The position numbers and the translations under genes are program-made. Under the pieces are notes generated by a model that saw nothing but the letters and a program-made list of their open reading frames with translations, did no database searches and had not been told where the DNA came from. Below are positions 1 through 11,300 of a stretch of DNA of 64,000 nt, one piece after another; position 1 is the stretch's first letter; the number at the start of each line of letters is the position of its first letter. Source of the DNA: Boswellia sacra. Taxonomy: Eukaryota; Streptophyta; Magnoliopsida; Sapindales; Burseraceae. Where the stretch lies: positions 352,406 through 416,405 of the forward strand of contig SNVD02010013.1 of NCBI GenBank assembly GCA_013180625.2. The letters run 5' to 3'.

Positions 1-380
1 GGTGGAACCCAAAAGTCTACCCTGATCTATCGCATATGGAGATAAAGAGTCAGAGTCTGAGACTGACTCTTTACTCAAATCTTGAAGGGCCTTGACAGGT
101 ACATCTTGCACTACAGAATCTGTTGGAGTAGTTGCAATTTGCAAATTCTCAACGACCTTGGTCACTTCCTTACCCTTATTCAAAGGGGTAGTATCAGTGG
201 GGTCTGCCTCTTTCTCATCCTCATCTGAGGACACTTTTGGTTCACAATGGTGACCAAACATACAACATCTGGGGCAACGTTTTGGAATATATTCATATTC
301 AACTCTAATTTAGATGATCTTGGGAGAGAGTTTACATCTGAACTCGAAGTTCTTAACTGGAGGGTCATTTGCATCAATAG
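1..380 (-). pseudogene. LINE-type ORF1 zinc-knuckle fragment fused to a Copia remnant
   Basis: On the minus strand the reading frame passes from a Copia integrase end (motif LFLGYP near 385) into a sequence with VEYEYIPKRCPRCCMFGHH (about 235-300). This resembles the zinc knuckle after DUF4283 in plant LINE-type ORF1 and related proteins, which bind nucleic acid. The expected last Cys appears to be Lys. An acidic Ser/Asp-rich tail follows to the window edge. An in-frame TAA lies just before the VEYEY motif. The join could be a LINE fragment inserted in, or recombined with, the Copia. The family assignment is by motif only; the fragment is certainly non-functional here. Confidence 0.5.
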
Positions 381-1150
381 GATATCCAAGAAAGAGACAA
401 GACTTATAGACCGTTTCTCAAGTTTGAGCTTTATGTAAGGCCTAAGCCAAGGATAACATAAACAGCCAAAAACTCTCAATTTAGAGTAAGTAGAAACATA
501 ATTGAAAATACACGAAAAAGGAGATTTATAATCAAGAATGGATGTTGGAAGCCAATTAATTAAATAAACTGATGCTTTGAAAGCATCAGTTTATTTAATT
601 AATTGGCTTCCAACAAAGCAAATGACCAAAGCAAGAGAGGAAGTGATGCTCAATGAAGGAGAGTGAGTCATATTGTGACAATATGTTGATGATGGTGCCC
701 AACTGAAGCAATATGTTGAGAGGTATAATGAGGAGAGACCAAATGTTGGATGCCTTGAGATTCAAAAATGGATTTGAGGCCTTCATATTCTTTTCCAACA
801 TCCAAATAAATCATTTTGATAAATTTATAAAAATGGAAGAGAGATCTAACTTATGTGCCATTGAAATAACCATGAGTATTTTGTAAAGTGATCAACAAAA
901 GCTACATAAAATGAAAAACAATTAATTGAATGAATTGGAGATAGCCCCCAAACATACTATAAATTAATTCTAAGGGACTTTTACTTGAAAAACTAGAAAC
1001 ACCATAATGTAACTTTTAACTTTTGTTACATTAACAAGAATCACAAAAGGAAAATTGAGACTTTTTGATTGCATAGGGAGTTCATTGGAAGAAATGACTC
1101 AAACAAAAGAATTTCGTATAAAGGATGACCAAGCCTCACATGCTAGAGAT
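381..1150 (-). pseudogene. Copia integrase remnant (copy A)
   Basis: Minus-strand frames show the pre-integrase zinc-binding region (HVRLGHP near 1130), a damaged first catalytic region (YVWGLSPIHS near 940, where Asp is expected before the Val-Trp-Gly), and the C-terminal core (TDAFKASVYLINWLP near 545-585, then KLRVFGCLCYPWL near 440-480). Integrase would join element cDNA to chromosomal DNA. The order gag, protease, integrase towards lower coordinates is that of Ty1/Copia. Several stops and frameshifts break it, and a palindrome interrupts the core at 544-614. Reverse transcriptase is not seen; the frame runs into LINE-like sequence instead. Confidence 0.8.
544..614. repeat. Perfect 35-bp inverted repeat with 1-nt spacer
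   Basis: Bases 544-578 are the exact reverse complement of 580-614, with one base between them. The low-coordinate arm is the natural integrase coding sequence read on the minus strand. The other arm is an inverted extra copy that interrupts the frame between the region of SLPLLLWSFAL (about 620-655) and TDAFKASVY. A short natural palindrome around GATGCTTTCAAAGCATC lies at the centre and could have seeded a fold-back event. Confidence 0.95.
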
Positions 1151-1316
1151 TAGAAAAAGCTTTGACACTAAGACAAACTTGTTTACCCACAAATTTATTC
1201 TCCTTCATGCTAGTACACACGTACACATTATTCTTGGTTCATCCTTGGGCAAGAAATGCCGTTGTAGTTAGATGCATCAAGAATAGGAGTAAAACTCAAT
1301 ATAAGCATTATTTGTT

Positions 1317-1560
1317 TTACGAAATTGAGAAACAAAACCTAAGTTTTATTTCATGGAAGGAACACAAAACATTTGGAAGGGAGAAAGAATTTAAGAGAGT
1401 AGTAAGTTTAATATCTCCAATATGCATGACTAGCAAACCTGAACCATCACCAATAATAATATCATCAGGCCCATCATATAGCTGATGAGAAAGATTGTTC
1501 AAATCAGATGTCATAGGGTGGGAAGCACCCATGTCAAGCAACCAATTGGAATTACTATTA
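1317..1560 (-). pseudogene. Copia aspartic protease remnant (copy A)
   Basis: The minus-strand frame reads NWLLDMGASHPMTSDL near 1500-1550. The usual Copia protease active site is D-S-G-A; here Ser is replaced by Met while the catalytic Asp is kept. GDGSGLLVMHIGDIKL follows, typical of the protease fold. The enzyme would cut the Gag-Pol polyprotein. It lies between gag (higher coordinates) and the pre-integrase region (lower). Confidence 0.75.
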
Positions 1561-1599
1561 GCTGACGAAGTGGTGGGATTAGCAATAGGTTTCTATTGG

Positions 1600-2441
1600 A
1601 CAAATGTTTACAAGAGCCTCTTTCCAAGATAACATTGATTGAATGCATGGCCACACCTTTCAAAAGAATCATAAGACACATTGGAGTTGCGGCCAGTAGA
1701 ATTGCCTTGACTATTTTTATATTGACCATCGCCTTGACTATTAGAGCATTGTCCATGATGATTGTAATTATATTGATTTCTCCATCCGTTGTCTTCTCTT
1801 TTGAGATAAGACTTATGCTCCACTAATTTTTCATAAAGCTCTTCAAAGCATATGACAGATTCTTGGGCACATATAGTAGCAGTTAACTTTTTAAACCTTA
1901 GAACAACACCATTCAAAGTATGAATGATGAGATTCATATCTAGAACTGGAGCATTAATGAGTGCAAGTTCATCGACAAGTCCTTTGATCTTGCTAAGATA
2001 AACCTCAATAGATTGAGAAAAACGAGTAATTGCAGTGAGTTGTTTAGTCATCCCCACGATACAAGAGGATGAGGAATTGGCATAAAGCCTTGTGAGTCGA
2101 TTCCAAGCATCCACAGATGAGATGCTAGAATTGACTTGTGAAACCACTCGATTAGAAAAAGAGGATCGAATTCCATGAAGAAGAAATTTGTCCTAGCCTC
2201 CTTTTTATTAACTATGATTTTTTTTTTTTGGTGGACAAGGAAATGATCCATCAACAAAACCAAGAATATCAAAGACAAAAATTAAGTCATCCCATTGAGC
2301 TCTCCATAAAGGATAGTTAGAGGGCGTTATTTTGATTGAAAGCTGAGTAAAAGCATTGAAAGAGACTAAATTGTTTGAAAAAAGAGAGGAAGTAATAGTA
2401 GGTTGATTAAGGCTAGAAGTTGTTATGGTATCTTTGGCCAT
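1600..2441 (-). pseudogene. Copia gag remnant (copy A)
   Basis: This begins at an ATG at 2441 (MAKDTITTSS). It continues with the Copia gag N-terminal motif NYPLWRAQWDDLIFVFDILGF, a frameshift near 2200 at a run of T/A, and then the UBN2-type gag body (VSQVNSSISSVDAWNRLTRLYAN... at about 2147). It ends in a Gln/Asn-rich stretch and a degenerate zinc knuckle (CGHAFNQC). Gag forms the particle that packages element RNA. A closely related gag start lies at 42937-43413. Confidence 0.85.
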
Positions 2442-2479
2442 GAATGAAGATTTAAGATTTGAAAAGTTGAATTAATATA

Positions 2480-3062
2480 TCTTGATTTGGCTTAATAGTT
2501 TTCACAATTATATTGACCAAAAGATAGATATATACATCAACATGTAAACGGAAAAATTAAGACAATATTAACACCCTGAAATTAAGGAAATTGCAAAAGG
2601 AAAACAAAGCTAATAAACGTCTACTATGAGCTGTGAGATTCCATCCTCATATTTACTAACTTTTTCTTATTTTAAAAATGATGCAACAATTTATACCCAA
2701 ATTTTCTCTACCTACACTTAAAGTAAGGAGGGTTTTGGTTTTTTTTTTTTGGTCCAAAATCTAATATAACCAAATGTTCTCGACCTAAACTTAAGGCGAA
2801 GGGCCCCCTTTTTTTCTTTGTTCAAAATCTAAATAGATTTCAATATAAAAATCTAAATGATATATATATTTTTTATTTTAGACATCTGATTTGAAATATT
2901 TGAAAGCTAATATTTTTATACACGTATCTTTATATATATATATATATATATATATATTACTTTTATTATGCTTTTATTTGATGTAGTAGGAGTATTTGCA
3001 TATTAATATTTATTATGAATCTTATTGATAGCTTAAGAATTATACATATTTTAGTTCCTCTT
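2480..3062 (-). mobile_element. Copia copy A 5' LTR
   Basis: The stretch upstream of gag on the minus strand matches 43486-44070 over about 580 bp, and both copies lie just upstream of the same gag start. This identifies it as the 5' LTR of one family. The similarity stops at about 3062 and 44070. Compared with the other copy, about 33-35 nt covering the primer-binding site are missing at about 2475. The outer TG end is not clear. Confidence 0.65.
2932..2957. repeat. (TA)n microsatellite
   Basis: An uninterrupted TA run within the copy A LTR. The corresponding place in copy B (about 43953-43968) is shorter, so the run has changed length since the copies separated. Confidence 0.9.
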
Positions 3063-3914
3063 TTCTTGGCATATTGTTTTATTTTAAATTCAAACTTGTT
3101 CTTTTATGTTTTTTTTTTTTTCAGTTTATTTGGTTATAGGAAGCAAATCAAAGCAATTTGAATGACCTTAGAGTAAAAACATTCAAATTTTGTCTCTACT
3201 GGATAGCCCAGTTTTTATAATTCACTGTATTGATTTACAAAGAACTAGATTATGAACCATACACCACTAGAAAGCTTTGGATGTCTAGTTTCCATAGATT
3301 TTTACAGTTTATAAATTCAAGTTGCGTACTAAAAGTTGTGGCCAAAAGAGAGAAGGTAAGGTAGAGTAAAAATTCTGATGAGCTACACAAGGTAAGAAAG
3401 TTTGCGCACCTATGCTTTGAAATCATGATTTTTTTCCTATCCTAAAACCCTATACATATAAATTAGACTTTATAAAATATGTTTTTGGTTCCCATGAAAG
3501 GCGATCGGAGGCTAGCAACAAGAGTTTTCTTCAATTTCTTTACTTTCTTTTCTTTATTTCCTTTGCATCCATGTCTACAACTATGATTTGTGTTTTGTTT
3601 ACTTTGATTAAGAACTAAGTTTTCTTTTCGAGGGTTAAGACATAGTCAAATTTTGATATTCTAGTTCTTTATATTTAATATATTGCTATTTATTCTAATA
3701 TTGTTGAACAATTTAATTATATGTTTAATTTTTGTGATTGTTTGGCTAACTTTTGCATGATTTGAGATATGGATTAAGACTAAGAAGTGATATTCATGTT
3801 AATCCTTTATTATTTTTTCATAAATCAACATGAGACAGAGATAAGGATGTGATTTATGCAAACTTATAGATTTCTTATACTTAATGGGTCTTAATATTGA
3901 GTTAGATGAAACAA
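3063..3914. other. No gene seen; LTR-like AT-rich sequence
   Basis: No coding potential was seen. A TATA-like stretch (CTATACATATAAATTAG, about 3451-3467) followed by a T-rich leader looks like the middle of an LTR of another element, but no ends or primer site could be fixed. It separates the Copia LTR from the truncated SIRE-type element. Confidence 0.4.
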
Positions 3915-4996
3915 ATATGTGATTCTAATCTGTTCTGTTTGGGCACCATTAGACCGATAAATTTAGGCTTGTGGATATATACGATGATAGTTTAGCTCGC
4001 ACCTTAGAAATTTGATTATCACTTGCTTATGTTTCAATGCTTGATTCAAGGCATTGTGGCTTAAAATAGTGTTCCTATGAGTTCGAAAGAAACCTCTAAA
4101 ATTCTGCCAAAGCCGATCACAAAAGGCTTTTTGACTAGATTGCATGACAAATCTGATTTGCCTGCTTCTTAGTCAAAATCAAGAAGAGTTAGGAAAAATC
4201 CCATGAGTAATATGAAAGAACAACTTGTTCTAATCAATGTTGCTCCAGCAGATATTGTACAGGATATTAAGAAAATCAAAGCAAAGCAATCTGTACTTGA
4301 GAGGAAAATTGAAGGCAAAGATATTGTAGGTGAACAACCTCCTATCAAAACCAATGAAATCATGGAGGAGCATCCAAAAAAGGAACAAGATGAACAGAGT
4401 ATTGTTAGAATAGATATGATAGCAGAAAAGAAGAAGGAGAAAAAGGATGACAAGTAGAAATCTAAAGGCACTGAGTTGAAAACACACAAAGGGTGAAACT
4501 TGGCAAGAAGAAATCTACCAAGGAGCATGCTGTTGACAAGGAAATTTCTGATTAACCACTTTCAGAAGCACCAGCTCATGTTTCGCACCCTAATGAACCA
4601 TTACTTGCAGAACCAGATCATGAAGAGCCAGCCCCACTTGTTTCTCCAACACAACATTCTTCACCACATGATATAAAACATTCAAATGACCTAGCTCCTG
4701 AAGTAGAGTAGCAAGTAGAGGAGATTCCGTCTGCTCTTGTAATTGAATCCCTTATGGAGACGTTGAGCAATACCAAGACCAATGTTGAAAAACTTGACAA
4801 GGCTATCTGCAAGATTATGGTAGAAGTCATTGCCTCTTCATCGGATACAACAAGAAAACAGGCTATTCGATTCGCTTCTGAGCCACCTGCTCTATCCGCC
4901 ACGGGCAAGAGGTTTAAGACCAACGCTAGCCGGTCCAAGAAAAGCCCTGGAATTTCATCTCCATCTCCTATTCACAAATCAGCCAGATTTCATTGA
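3915..4996 (+). pseudogene. Envelope-like ORF of a SIRE-type Copia, 3' part (second copy)
   Basis: Frames in this region match the env-like ORF of the complete element at 18490-20305. The matches are LGTIRPIN (near 3940), LHDKSDLPAS and RRVRKN (near 4140-4200), a Lys/Glu-rich coiled-coil-like stretch (4203-4457), and a Ser/Lys/Arg-rich end KKSPGISSPSPIHKSARF (near 4940-4996). In this lineage the ORF lies downstream of pol; its function is unproven. The copy starts abruptly at about 3915 and carries stops and frameshifts. The rest of the element upstream is missing. Confidence 0.7.
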
Positions 4997-5573
4997 TTTC
5001 ATATTAGTCTATGCATTTTTTCCATTTCTTTTTTTTCTTGGAACTTGTTATGAAACCAAGGGGGAGGAGAGTGGTTTTTTATTTTCTAATTTTCATATGT
5101 GTTTATGATTATGTTTGTTTTGCTCTAAACTAATCCTTACTTGAATTCAGGGGAAGACAATAAGGATGAGTCTTTATATTTGATCTGCTTTGTGATTTAT
5201 TATATATGCTCTGATTTGTTTATTTGCAGGAACTAATTTGTTTTGTGTTTACTTTTTTGCCTACATATTTGAATTGTGTTTGATGCAATTTATTTTATTT
5301 AGCTTTTATTATGTTAATACATATAACTTTGCTTGCTAGTTATTTGATAGAATAATCAAATTAGCTCTGATTCTTTTTCTTGCAGGTTATTTGCATTAAG
5401 TCATTTTTTTATTATAATTAATTTTATTATGTGGTTTATAACTGATAAGTCATTATTCGGTTTGGTATGGTACTTTTAGTTATGTTTGATATGTTTGTTT
5501 TCCATTGTCTTAGACTTGTTTTTACATACATATCATTGTTCACAAATAGCTTGATATTTTCATCACAAGTTGC
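4997..5573 (+). other. 3' spacer of the second SIRE-type element
   Basis: No gene was seen. This AT-rich spacer lies between the env-like ORF and the polypurine tract, in the same position as 17907-18489 in the complete copy. Confidence 0.6.
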
Positions 5574-5587
5574 CAAAAAAAGGAGAT
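5574..5587 (+). other. Polypurine tract of the second SIRE-type element
   Basis: The AAAAAAAGGAGATT run directly precedes an LTR starting TGTTAATGTC. The complete copy has the matching tract AAAAAGGAGGGAGATT just before TGTTGGTACTCAC on its own strand. Such tracts prime plus-strand DNA synthesis. Confidence 0.75.
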
Positions 5588-6034
5588 TGTTAATGTCAAA
5601 CGTGACACATTGACGTGTGCCAAGGAACATGATTATTTTGGACAAAATTGTAATTCAAATATTATGTTATATTCTTTCTTATTTTACTATTTCTAGAAGT
5701 TTATTTTAGGAAATATTTAATTCTCAGTGAATATCTCTTGTTAGATTAGGATATTATTCTAGTACCGTAGTTCACTTAGGAGTATCTTTTAGTTATGTGC
5801 TAATTTACTTAGGAGTTTATTTATAACGCCTCCTATATTATTGATTATTATCCTATTCTTACTAATTGAGTTTGATTAAAATTCTACATGATTATGATGA
5901 GAAAGAGCAACCAGATTTCAACTATATATATAACATTATTTCATATAACTTTTATGCAAGTGTGTGTTACGGCATTTCATGAAATATAGAAGAGAGCTTC
6001 AACGCAGAATTAGAATGTTTCTTTGATTCTGTTT
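5588..6034 (+). mobile_element. SIRE-type 3' LTR, first part (second copy)
   Basis: Starts TGTTAATGTC, after a polypurine tract. It continues at 13140-13558 after a 7.1-kb nested Copia is removed, giving an LTR of about 866 bp. That is close to the 855 and 880 bp LTRs of the complete element at 17052-26978. Confidence 0.8.
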
Positions 6035-6593
6035 TGTTGAGTTTTTTGGCTCATATGCAAGTGGGAGAGATCCTATATTGGTTAGGTAGTAAAGCTTGGA
6101 TCTCATGTGGGCTTATAAAAGAAGCCACATGGGAGAAGTTTAAGTGTCCCAATTGAAATTCTCTTTCACCCCCCCATATTGTGTAAGCTTGATATAAGAC
6201 CTCATAGTTTAAGGGCCTTTCATTAAGGACCTTAAAGTTTGTAATATTTGCTTTTTTCTCCTTTGATTTTGGGTATTTGTAGTATTACCCAATTGTTTCA
6301 GCAATTACAGTTTGGCCCAACTATTCAAGTAATTATAGTTTGACCTAATAGTTGTGGTATTTATATTGTGACCTAAAAGTTTGTAATTCTCTTTGAAGAT
6401 AGTGGAAGTTTCTTCAGCGGCGCCCGAGGACGTAGGTAACAATACCGAACCTTGTTAAATCTTGGTGTTCTTTCTATTTCTGCATGTCGGTTGATTGGTT
6501 GTCTCTTTAGTTGCTATTATATTCAATTATCTAGTATAGTTTGTGGTTGTGCATTTGGTTGTTTTATTGGTATCACTTTTGAATTCTGCAACA
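6035..6593 (+). repeat. 5' LTR of the Tork-type Copia
   Basis: 559 bp, TGTTGAG...GCAACA. A TATA box (TATAAAA, 6114-6120) lies in the expected promoter position. The primer-binding site follows after two bases. Confidence 0.92.
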
Positions 6594-6595
6594 AT

Positions 6596-6607
6596 TGGTA
6601 TTAGAGC
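6596..6607 (+). other. Primer-binding site (tRNA-Met type)
   Basis: TGGTATTAGAGC matches the usual plant Copia primer site TGGTATCAGAGC with one C-to-T change. It lies two bases after the LTR end. Confidence 0.85.
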
Positions 6608-6760
6608 CTAAGGTTTTGGGTAGTGAATAGCTATTTCTTTGAAGCACTTACTATCATTCTGAGCTGTTGAATTTGGCTTACTAGTTATTGAATATAATCG
6701 TTTATTTGGAGCTTGGTTATTGGTGATTTGTGTATCGAGCTTATTTGTGAGAGGTAGTGA

Positions 6761-7620
6761 TGACATCATCGTCAACTATACCAGAGAAGACAGTGACTAT
6801 GACAAATGTAAAAATAGATGTTGAAAAATTTGATGGTCGAAAAAATTTCGGCTTATGGTAGAGTGAGGTGTTAGACGGGTTGTATCAGTAAGATTTGGAT
6901 ATTGTTTGGAAGAAACAAAACCAGAAGATATCAGTGGAAGAGATTGGGATAGGCTGAATATAAAAGCTTGTGGGTTGATTCGCTCTTGCTTGTGTAGAGA
7001 ACAGAAGTATCCGTTCACAAAAGAGACTTCTGCAAGCAAATTGTGGAAGGCGCTAGAAAACAAATATATGAAGAAAAGCAGCGAGAATCGGCTGTATCTA
7101 TTGAAGAGATTGTTCTGTCTTTAGTTAAAAATAGGTACGAGCATCAGTTCTCATATTGATGAGTTTAATAAGTTAATTTCTGATTTATTAAACTTAGATG
7201 AAACCTTCAAAGATGAACGTAAGGCTATGCTATTGATTGGCTCACTTATAGATGAATTAGATCATTTGTGCATTACTCTTATCCATGGGAAAGATAAACT
7301 GTCTTTTGAAGAAGTTTGTTCTACTTTGTTGAACTATGAAATTCGTAAGAAAGACCAAAGAGAACATAGGGATGAGTCAGTAGATACATTGACAGTGAGA
7401 GGGCGTAGTCAAAGTAGAAAACCAGAAAAAAGGGGAAAATCTTTGTCGAGGGGTAGATTAGGAAAAGATGAGTGTGCCTTTTATCGTGAGAAAGGGCATT
7501 GGAAGAAAGATTGTCCAAAGTTGAAAAAGAAAGATAAGGGCAAGGCTATTTCTAATGCATGTGTTATTGAGCGTGAGGATGATAATGATTCAGATATATG
7601 TCTTGTTGGTCACCCATCCA
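6761..7620 (+). pseudogene. Tork-type Copia gag
   Basis: Starts at an ATG at 6761 (MTSSSTIPEK). It runs through VEKFDGRKNFGLW into an in-frame TAG where Gln is usual, and then through the UBN2-type body (about 6906-7124 and 7227-7450). The Arg/Lys/Ser-rich tail leads into a zinc knuckle CAFYREKGHWKKDC (about 7471-7512) in which the second Cys has become Tyr, so zinc binding is probably lost. Several further stops and frameshifts break the frame. Confidence 0.85.
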
Positions 7621-8020
7621 CTTCTGGTTCTGATGAGTGGATTATGGATTCGGGTTATACTTATCATATGTGTCCACATAGGGAATGGCTCTTTCAGTTT
7701 GAAGAGCTTGATTGTGGAGTTGTGTATATAGGCAATGACGATATTTGCATACTGTTAGGATAGGTTCGATCCAATTGAGGAATCATGATGGACTAACTAG
7801 AGTTCTAATAGATGTTTGGTATGTACCGAAGTTGAAAAAGAATCTCATCTCTTTGGGAGCCTTGGAATCTAAAGGCTGTGTTGTATCTATTCGAGATGGT
7901 ATTCTGAGGGTTATTTTAGGCATTCTTGTGTTATTGAAAGGCACTAGAAGGAACAACTTGTATTACTATAATGGTAGTACAGTTATTGGATCAGCGGCTA
8001 TGGTTTTTGATAATGATACA
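7621..8020 (+). pseudogene. Tork-type Copia protease
   Basis: WIMDSGYTYHMCPHREWL (about 7639-7692) is the aspartic protease active-site region. The D-S-G is intact but the following Ala is Tyr. A frameshift near 7745 moves the frame. VWYVPKLKKNLISLGAL (about 7820-7870) is the conserved downstream segment. Confidence 0.85.
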
Positions 8021-8880
8021 AATTCAAAGATCACTAGACTGTGGCATATGCGTTTGGGACATGTAGGTGAGAAATCCTTATTCAGTTTGGTGAAACGAGG
8101 CTTATTGAAAGGTGCAAAGACCTGCAAGCTGGATTTTGTGAGCATTGTGTTCTGGGAAAGTAGAAGAGAGTGAAATTTGGCACCGCCATTCATAATACCA
8201 AGAGTATTCTTGATTATGTTCACTCAGATGTGTGGGGACCTACCAAAACCGCATCAATGGGAGGTAGGCACTACTTTGTTACTTTTGTTGATGACTTTTC
8301 CAAAAGAACTTGGGTGTACTGTTTGAAATCAGAAGATGATGTACTTAGTGCTTCCCTTAAGTGGAAAAAGATGATTGAGACACAAACTGACAAGAAGATC
8401 AAGCATCTCAGAAAAGATAATGGTGGTGAGTATTGCAGTGATCAGTTTCTAAAATTGTGTTGAGATTAAGGTATTGTACGTCATTTTACTGTTAGAGTTA
8501 CACCACAGCAAAATGGGGTGGTAGAATGCATGAATCGAACATTACTAGAGAAAGTTCAATGTATGTTGTCCAATGCTGGGTTGGGCAAAGAATTTTGGGC
8601 TTTGGCTGTGACTTATGCATGTCATCTCATTAATCGTCTGCCTTTAGTTGCTATTGGTGATAGAACTCCATTAGAGGTATGGTCTGGACAACTTGTTTTT
8701 GATTATGATTCTTTACATGTTTTTGGTTCCACTGCATATTATCATGCGAAAGAATCTAAGCTGGATCCTAGAGTCAAGAAAGCGATTTTCTTAGGGTTTG
8801 CTTTAGGAGCAAAAGGATATCGTCTTTAGTGCCCTAATTCGAGGAAGAGTGTATCCAGTCGAGATGTGACATTTGATGAG
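8021..8880 (+). pseudogene. Tork-type Copia integrase
   Basis: The pre-integrase His/Cys motif (LWHMRLGH, about 8038) is followed by a frameshift at about 8160 and the catalytic core. The three catalytic acids can be seen: Asp in HSDVWGP (about 8220), Asp in RKDNGGEY (about 8412), and Glu in NGVVECMNRT (about 8515). KAIFLGFALGAKGYRL marks the C-terminal side. The stop TGA at 8461 and the TAG at 8827 break it. Confidence 0.88.
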
Positions 8881-9810
8881 TCTTCAATGTTGAAGAAATT
8901 AGAAAAGCAGACAACGGTGAATGTTACTCCACAGCAGGTAGAGCATACTCAGCAGCAGGTGGAGTTTGAAACGACAACATTGAACCTAGTTAGATTTGTT
9001 GAGACAGATGATGGTACTCCTATGACAGAGGAGGATTTGGGAGATGATGGAGAGGGTTCTACTCAGGAACCTCAATAGCAACAAGAATCTATTGCAGTTA
9101 ATAGGCCAAGACGTGAGATTCGCAGACCTGCTTGATTTGCTGATATGGTGGCCTATGCACTTCTAATTATAGATGATGATGTTCCTTCCATTTATAAAGA
9201 GGCAGTCAAATGTTCTGAAGTTGATCAGTGAAAGATAGCTATGAGCGAAGAGATGCAATCTCTTTAAAAGAATGAAACTTGGGAGCTAGCTCAATTACTA
9301 AAGGGTAAAAAGGTAATTGGGTGCAAATGGATATATGCAAAGAAAGATGGATTTCCTGACAAGAATGATGTCTGCTACAAGGCAAGGTTGGTAGCTAAAG
9401 GCTATACTCAGAGGGAAGGAATTGACTACAATGAGATATTTTCTCCAGTTGTGAAACATTCTTCCATTAGAATTCTTTGGCCTTGGTAGCTTAGATGAAT
9501 ATGGAACTAGTTCAACTTGATGTAAAAGCTGCATTTTTACATGGTGGCTTGGAAGAGAAAATCTATATGACTCAGCCAAAGGGATTCAAAGTTGCTAATA
9601 AGAAAAATTTGGTGTGCAAACTGAAAAGATCGCTTTATGGTTTAAAGCAATCTCCAAGGCAGTGGTACAAGCAATTTGATTGGTTTATAATGGGTCAGAG
9701 GTAGACAAGAAGCAAATTTTATAATTGTGTGCATTATCAGAGGCTACGTGATGGTTCTTTCATTTATCTACTCTTGTATGTTGATGATATGTTGATAGCT
9801 TTGACGAATG
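8881..9810 (+). pseudogene. Tork-type Copia reverse transcriptase, first part
   Basis: Motifs in order are [36 protein letters not shown] and FSPVVK (about 9265-9460). After a frameshift come VQLDVKAAFLHGGLEEKIYM (about 9508-9570), SLYGLKQSPRQWYKQFD and the polymerase site YVDDMLIA (about 9778-9800). The frame is cut at 9810 by a solo LTR and resumes at 11536. Stops are present throughout. Confidence 0.88.
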
Positions 9811-10136
9811 TATTGACCCAGGTATGGCAACCCAAGAGGGGGTGAATTGGGTTTTTATTTATCAAAACGGATTTGTAAAACTTTTCTTGAAAGATCAAAA
9901 TTAGTTTACTCTTTCTTTGAGAATGAAGGTGAAAAAGATGAAATTAGAAGTTATAAAAAATGTAATCAAGAGAATAACAATAATTAACAATCACAAGTAC
10001 AAGTAAATATAAAGAGAATAGGGATAGAGAGAGTGCAAACTCGATGTACGTGGTTCGGCAAACCTTGCCTACGTCTACGGGCTCTTAGCTCCACGAGCTA
10101 AGCTTTCCACTAAGTTGTAGAAATCTTTACAACTTG

Positions 10137-10290
10137 CTTGATGAACAACCTCACCAAGACTTTTTTTTCCAACTCTTGATAACACCACACCAAGAGTTCT
10201 TCTTGATGAACAACCTCACCAAGGCAACTTCCTTCAACTCTTGATAACACCACACCAAGAGTTCTTCTTGATGAACAACCTCACCAAGGA
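10137..10290. repeat. Short tandem repeat of about 65 bp in the solo LTR
   Basis: The motif CTTGATGAACAACCTCACC appears three times, spaced about 65 bp apart, with CAACTCTTGATAACACCAC between them. Confidence 0.85.
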
Positions 10291-10616
10291 AAGAGTTCTC
10301 TCAAGAAAAACTTTTATCCTTTACAAGAAGATCTCACTCTTACCACAATATTAGAACAAAGATAATTTTTACAACAAAAGTATAACTCTCTTCAAAGAGT
10401 AGATAAAGAATATAAAAGCTCTCTAGACTTGATATTTCTCTTGTTTTTATTGCTTGATAAAATGCTTCTCTTGCTCTTGTCTTGCTGAATGCATGCATGG
10501 GAGAAGGGTTCCTTTTATAGGCAAATGGGATGAACTTAATCAAATGAAGACACCAACTCCAAATTTTCTGCCCACCATAAAAACCATAATCTTGTCTGCC
10601 ATTTTTGTCAATGTTC

Positions 10617-11300
10617 TGTTTGAAATTTGAAAATCTGTAAAACATAAAAGATCTTCACAATTGAATAATATTTTCAACGCATCAAGAACCAAGTCATTTC
10701 AATATTTGTAGCTCAAGATATGGCCAAAACACCATTCGGTGCTCATGTGACTTGATTTTTCTTCCTTGTGTCACTCCACCGAATTGAGTGATAATTCTAT
10801 CAGCCTTCCATTTGAAATTTGAATTTCTTTAAAACATAAAAGATCTACATATTTGAATTATATTTCCAAAACATTAAAAATCAAAGTATTTAGAAATTTC
10901 TATCTCAAGATATGGATAAAACATCATTCGGTGCTCATATGAGTTGATTTTTCTTCTCTGTGTCAGTCCACTAAATTACATGTCAATTATGTCGACCTTC
11001 CATTTGAAATTTAAATTTCTTCAAAACATAATAAATGTGAATTATTAAGTCCTCTTTCCAATGCCATAAGAATCAAGTCATTTTGATATTTCTATCTTAA
11101 GATATGTCCAAAAGAGTATTCGGTGCTCATGTTAGTTGCTTCCATTTTTCTTTCAACTTGCATGATGATTTGGACAACCTTGCATTTGAAATTTGAATTT
11201 ATTTAAAACATATGAAATGTTATAATTTGAGTAAGCTTTCCAAAGGCTCAAGAATCATATCATTTGGACATCTATAGAGATATATATGACCAATTGATTA
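10617..11300. repeat. Four diverged tandem units of about 185-190 bp in the solo LTR
   Basis: Units start near 10617, 10809, 11001 and 11183, each with a motif like CATTTGAAATTTGAATTT. The first three continue with TCTATCTCAAGATATGG-like and CATTCGGTGCTCATG-like motifs. They diverge but keep their spacing. Confidence 0.8.
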
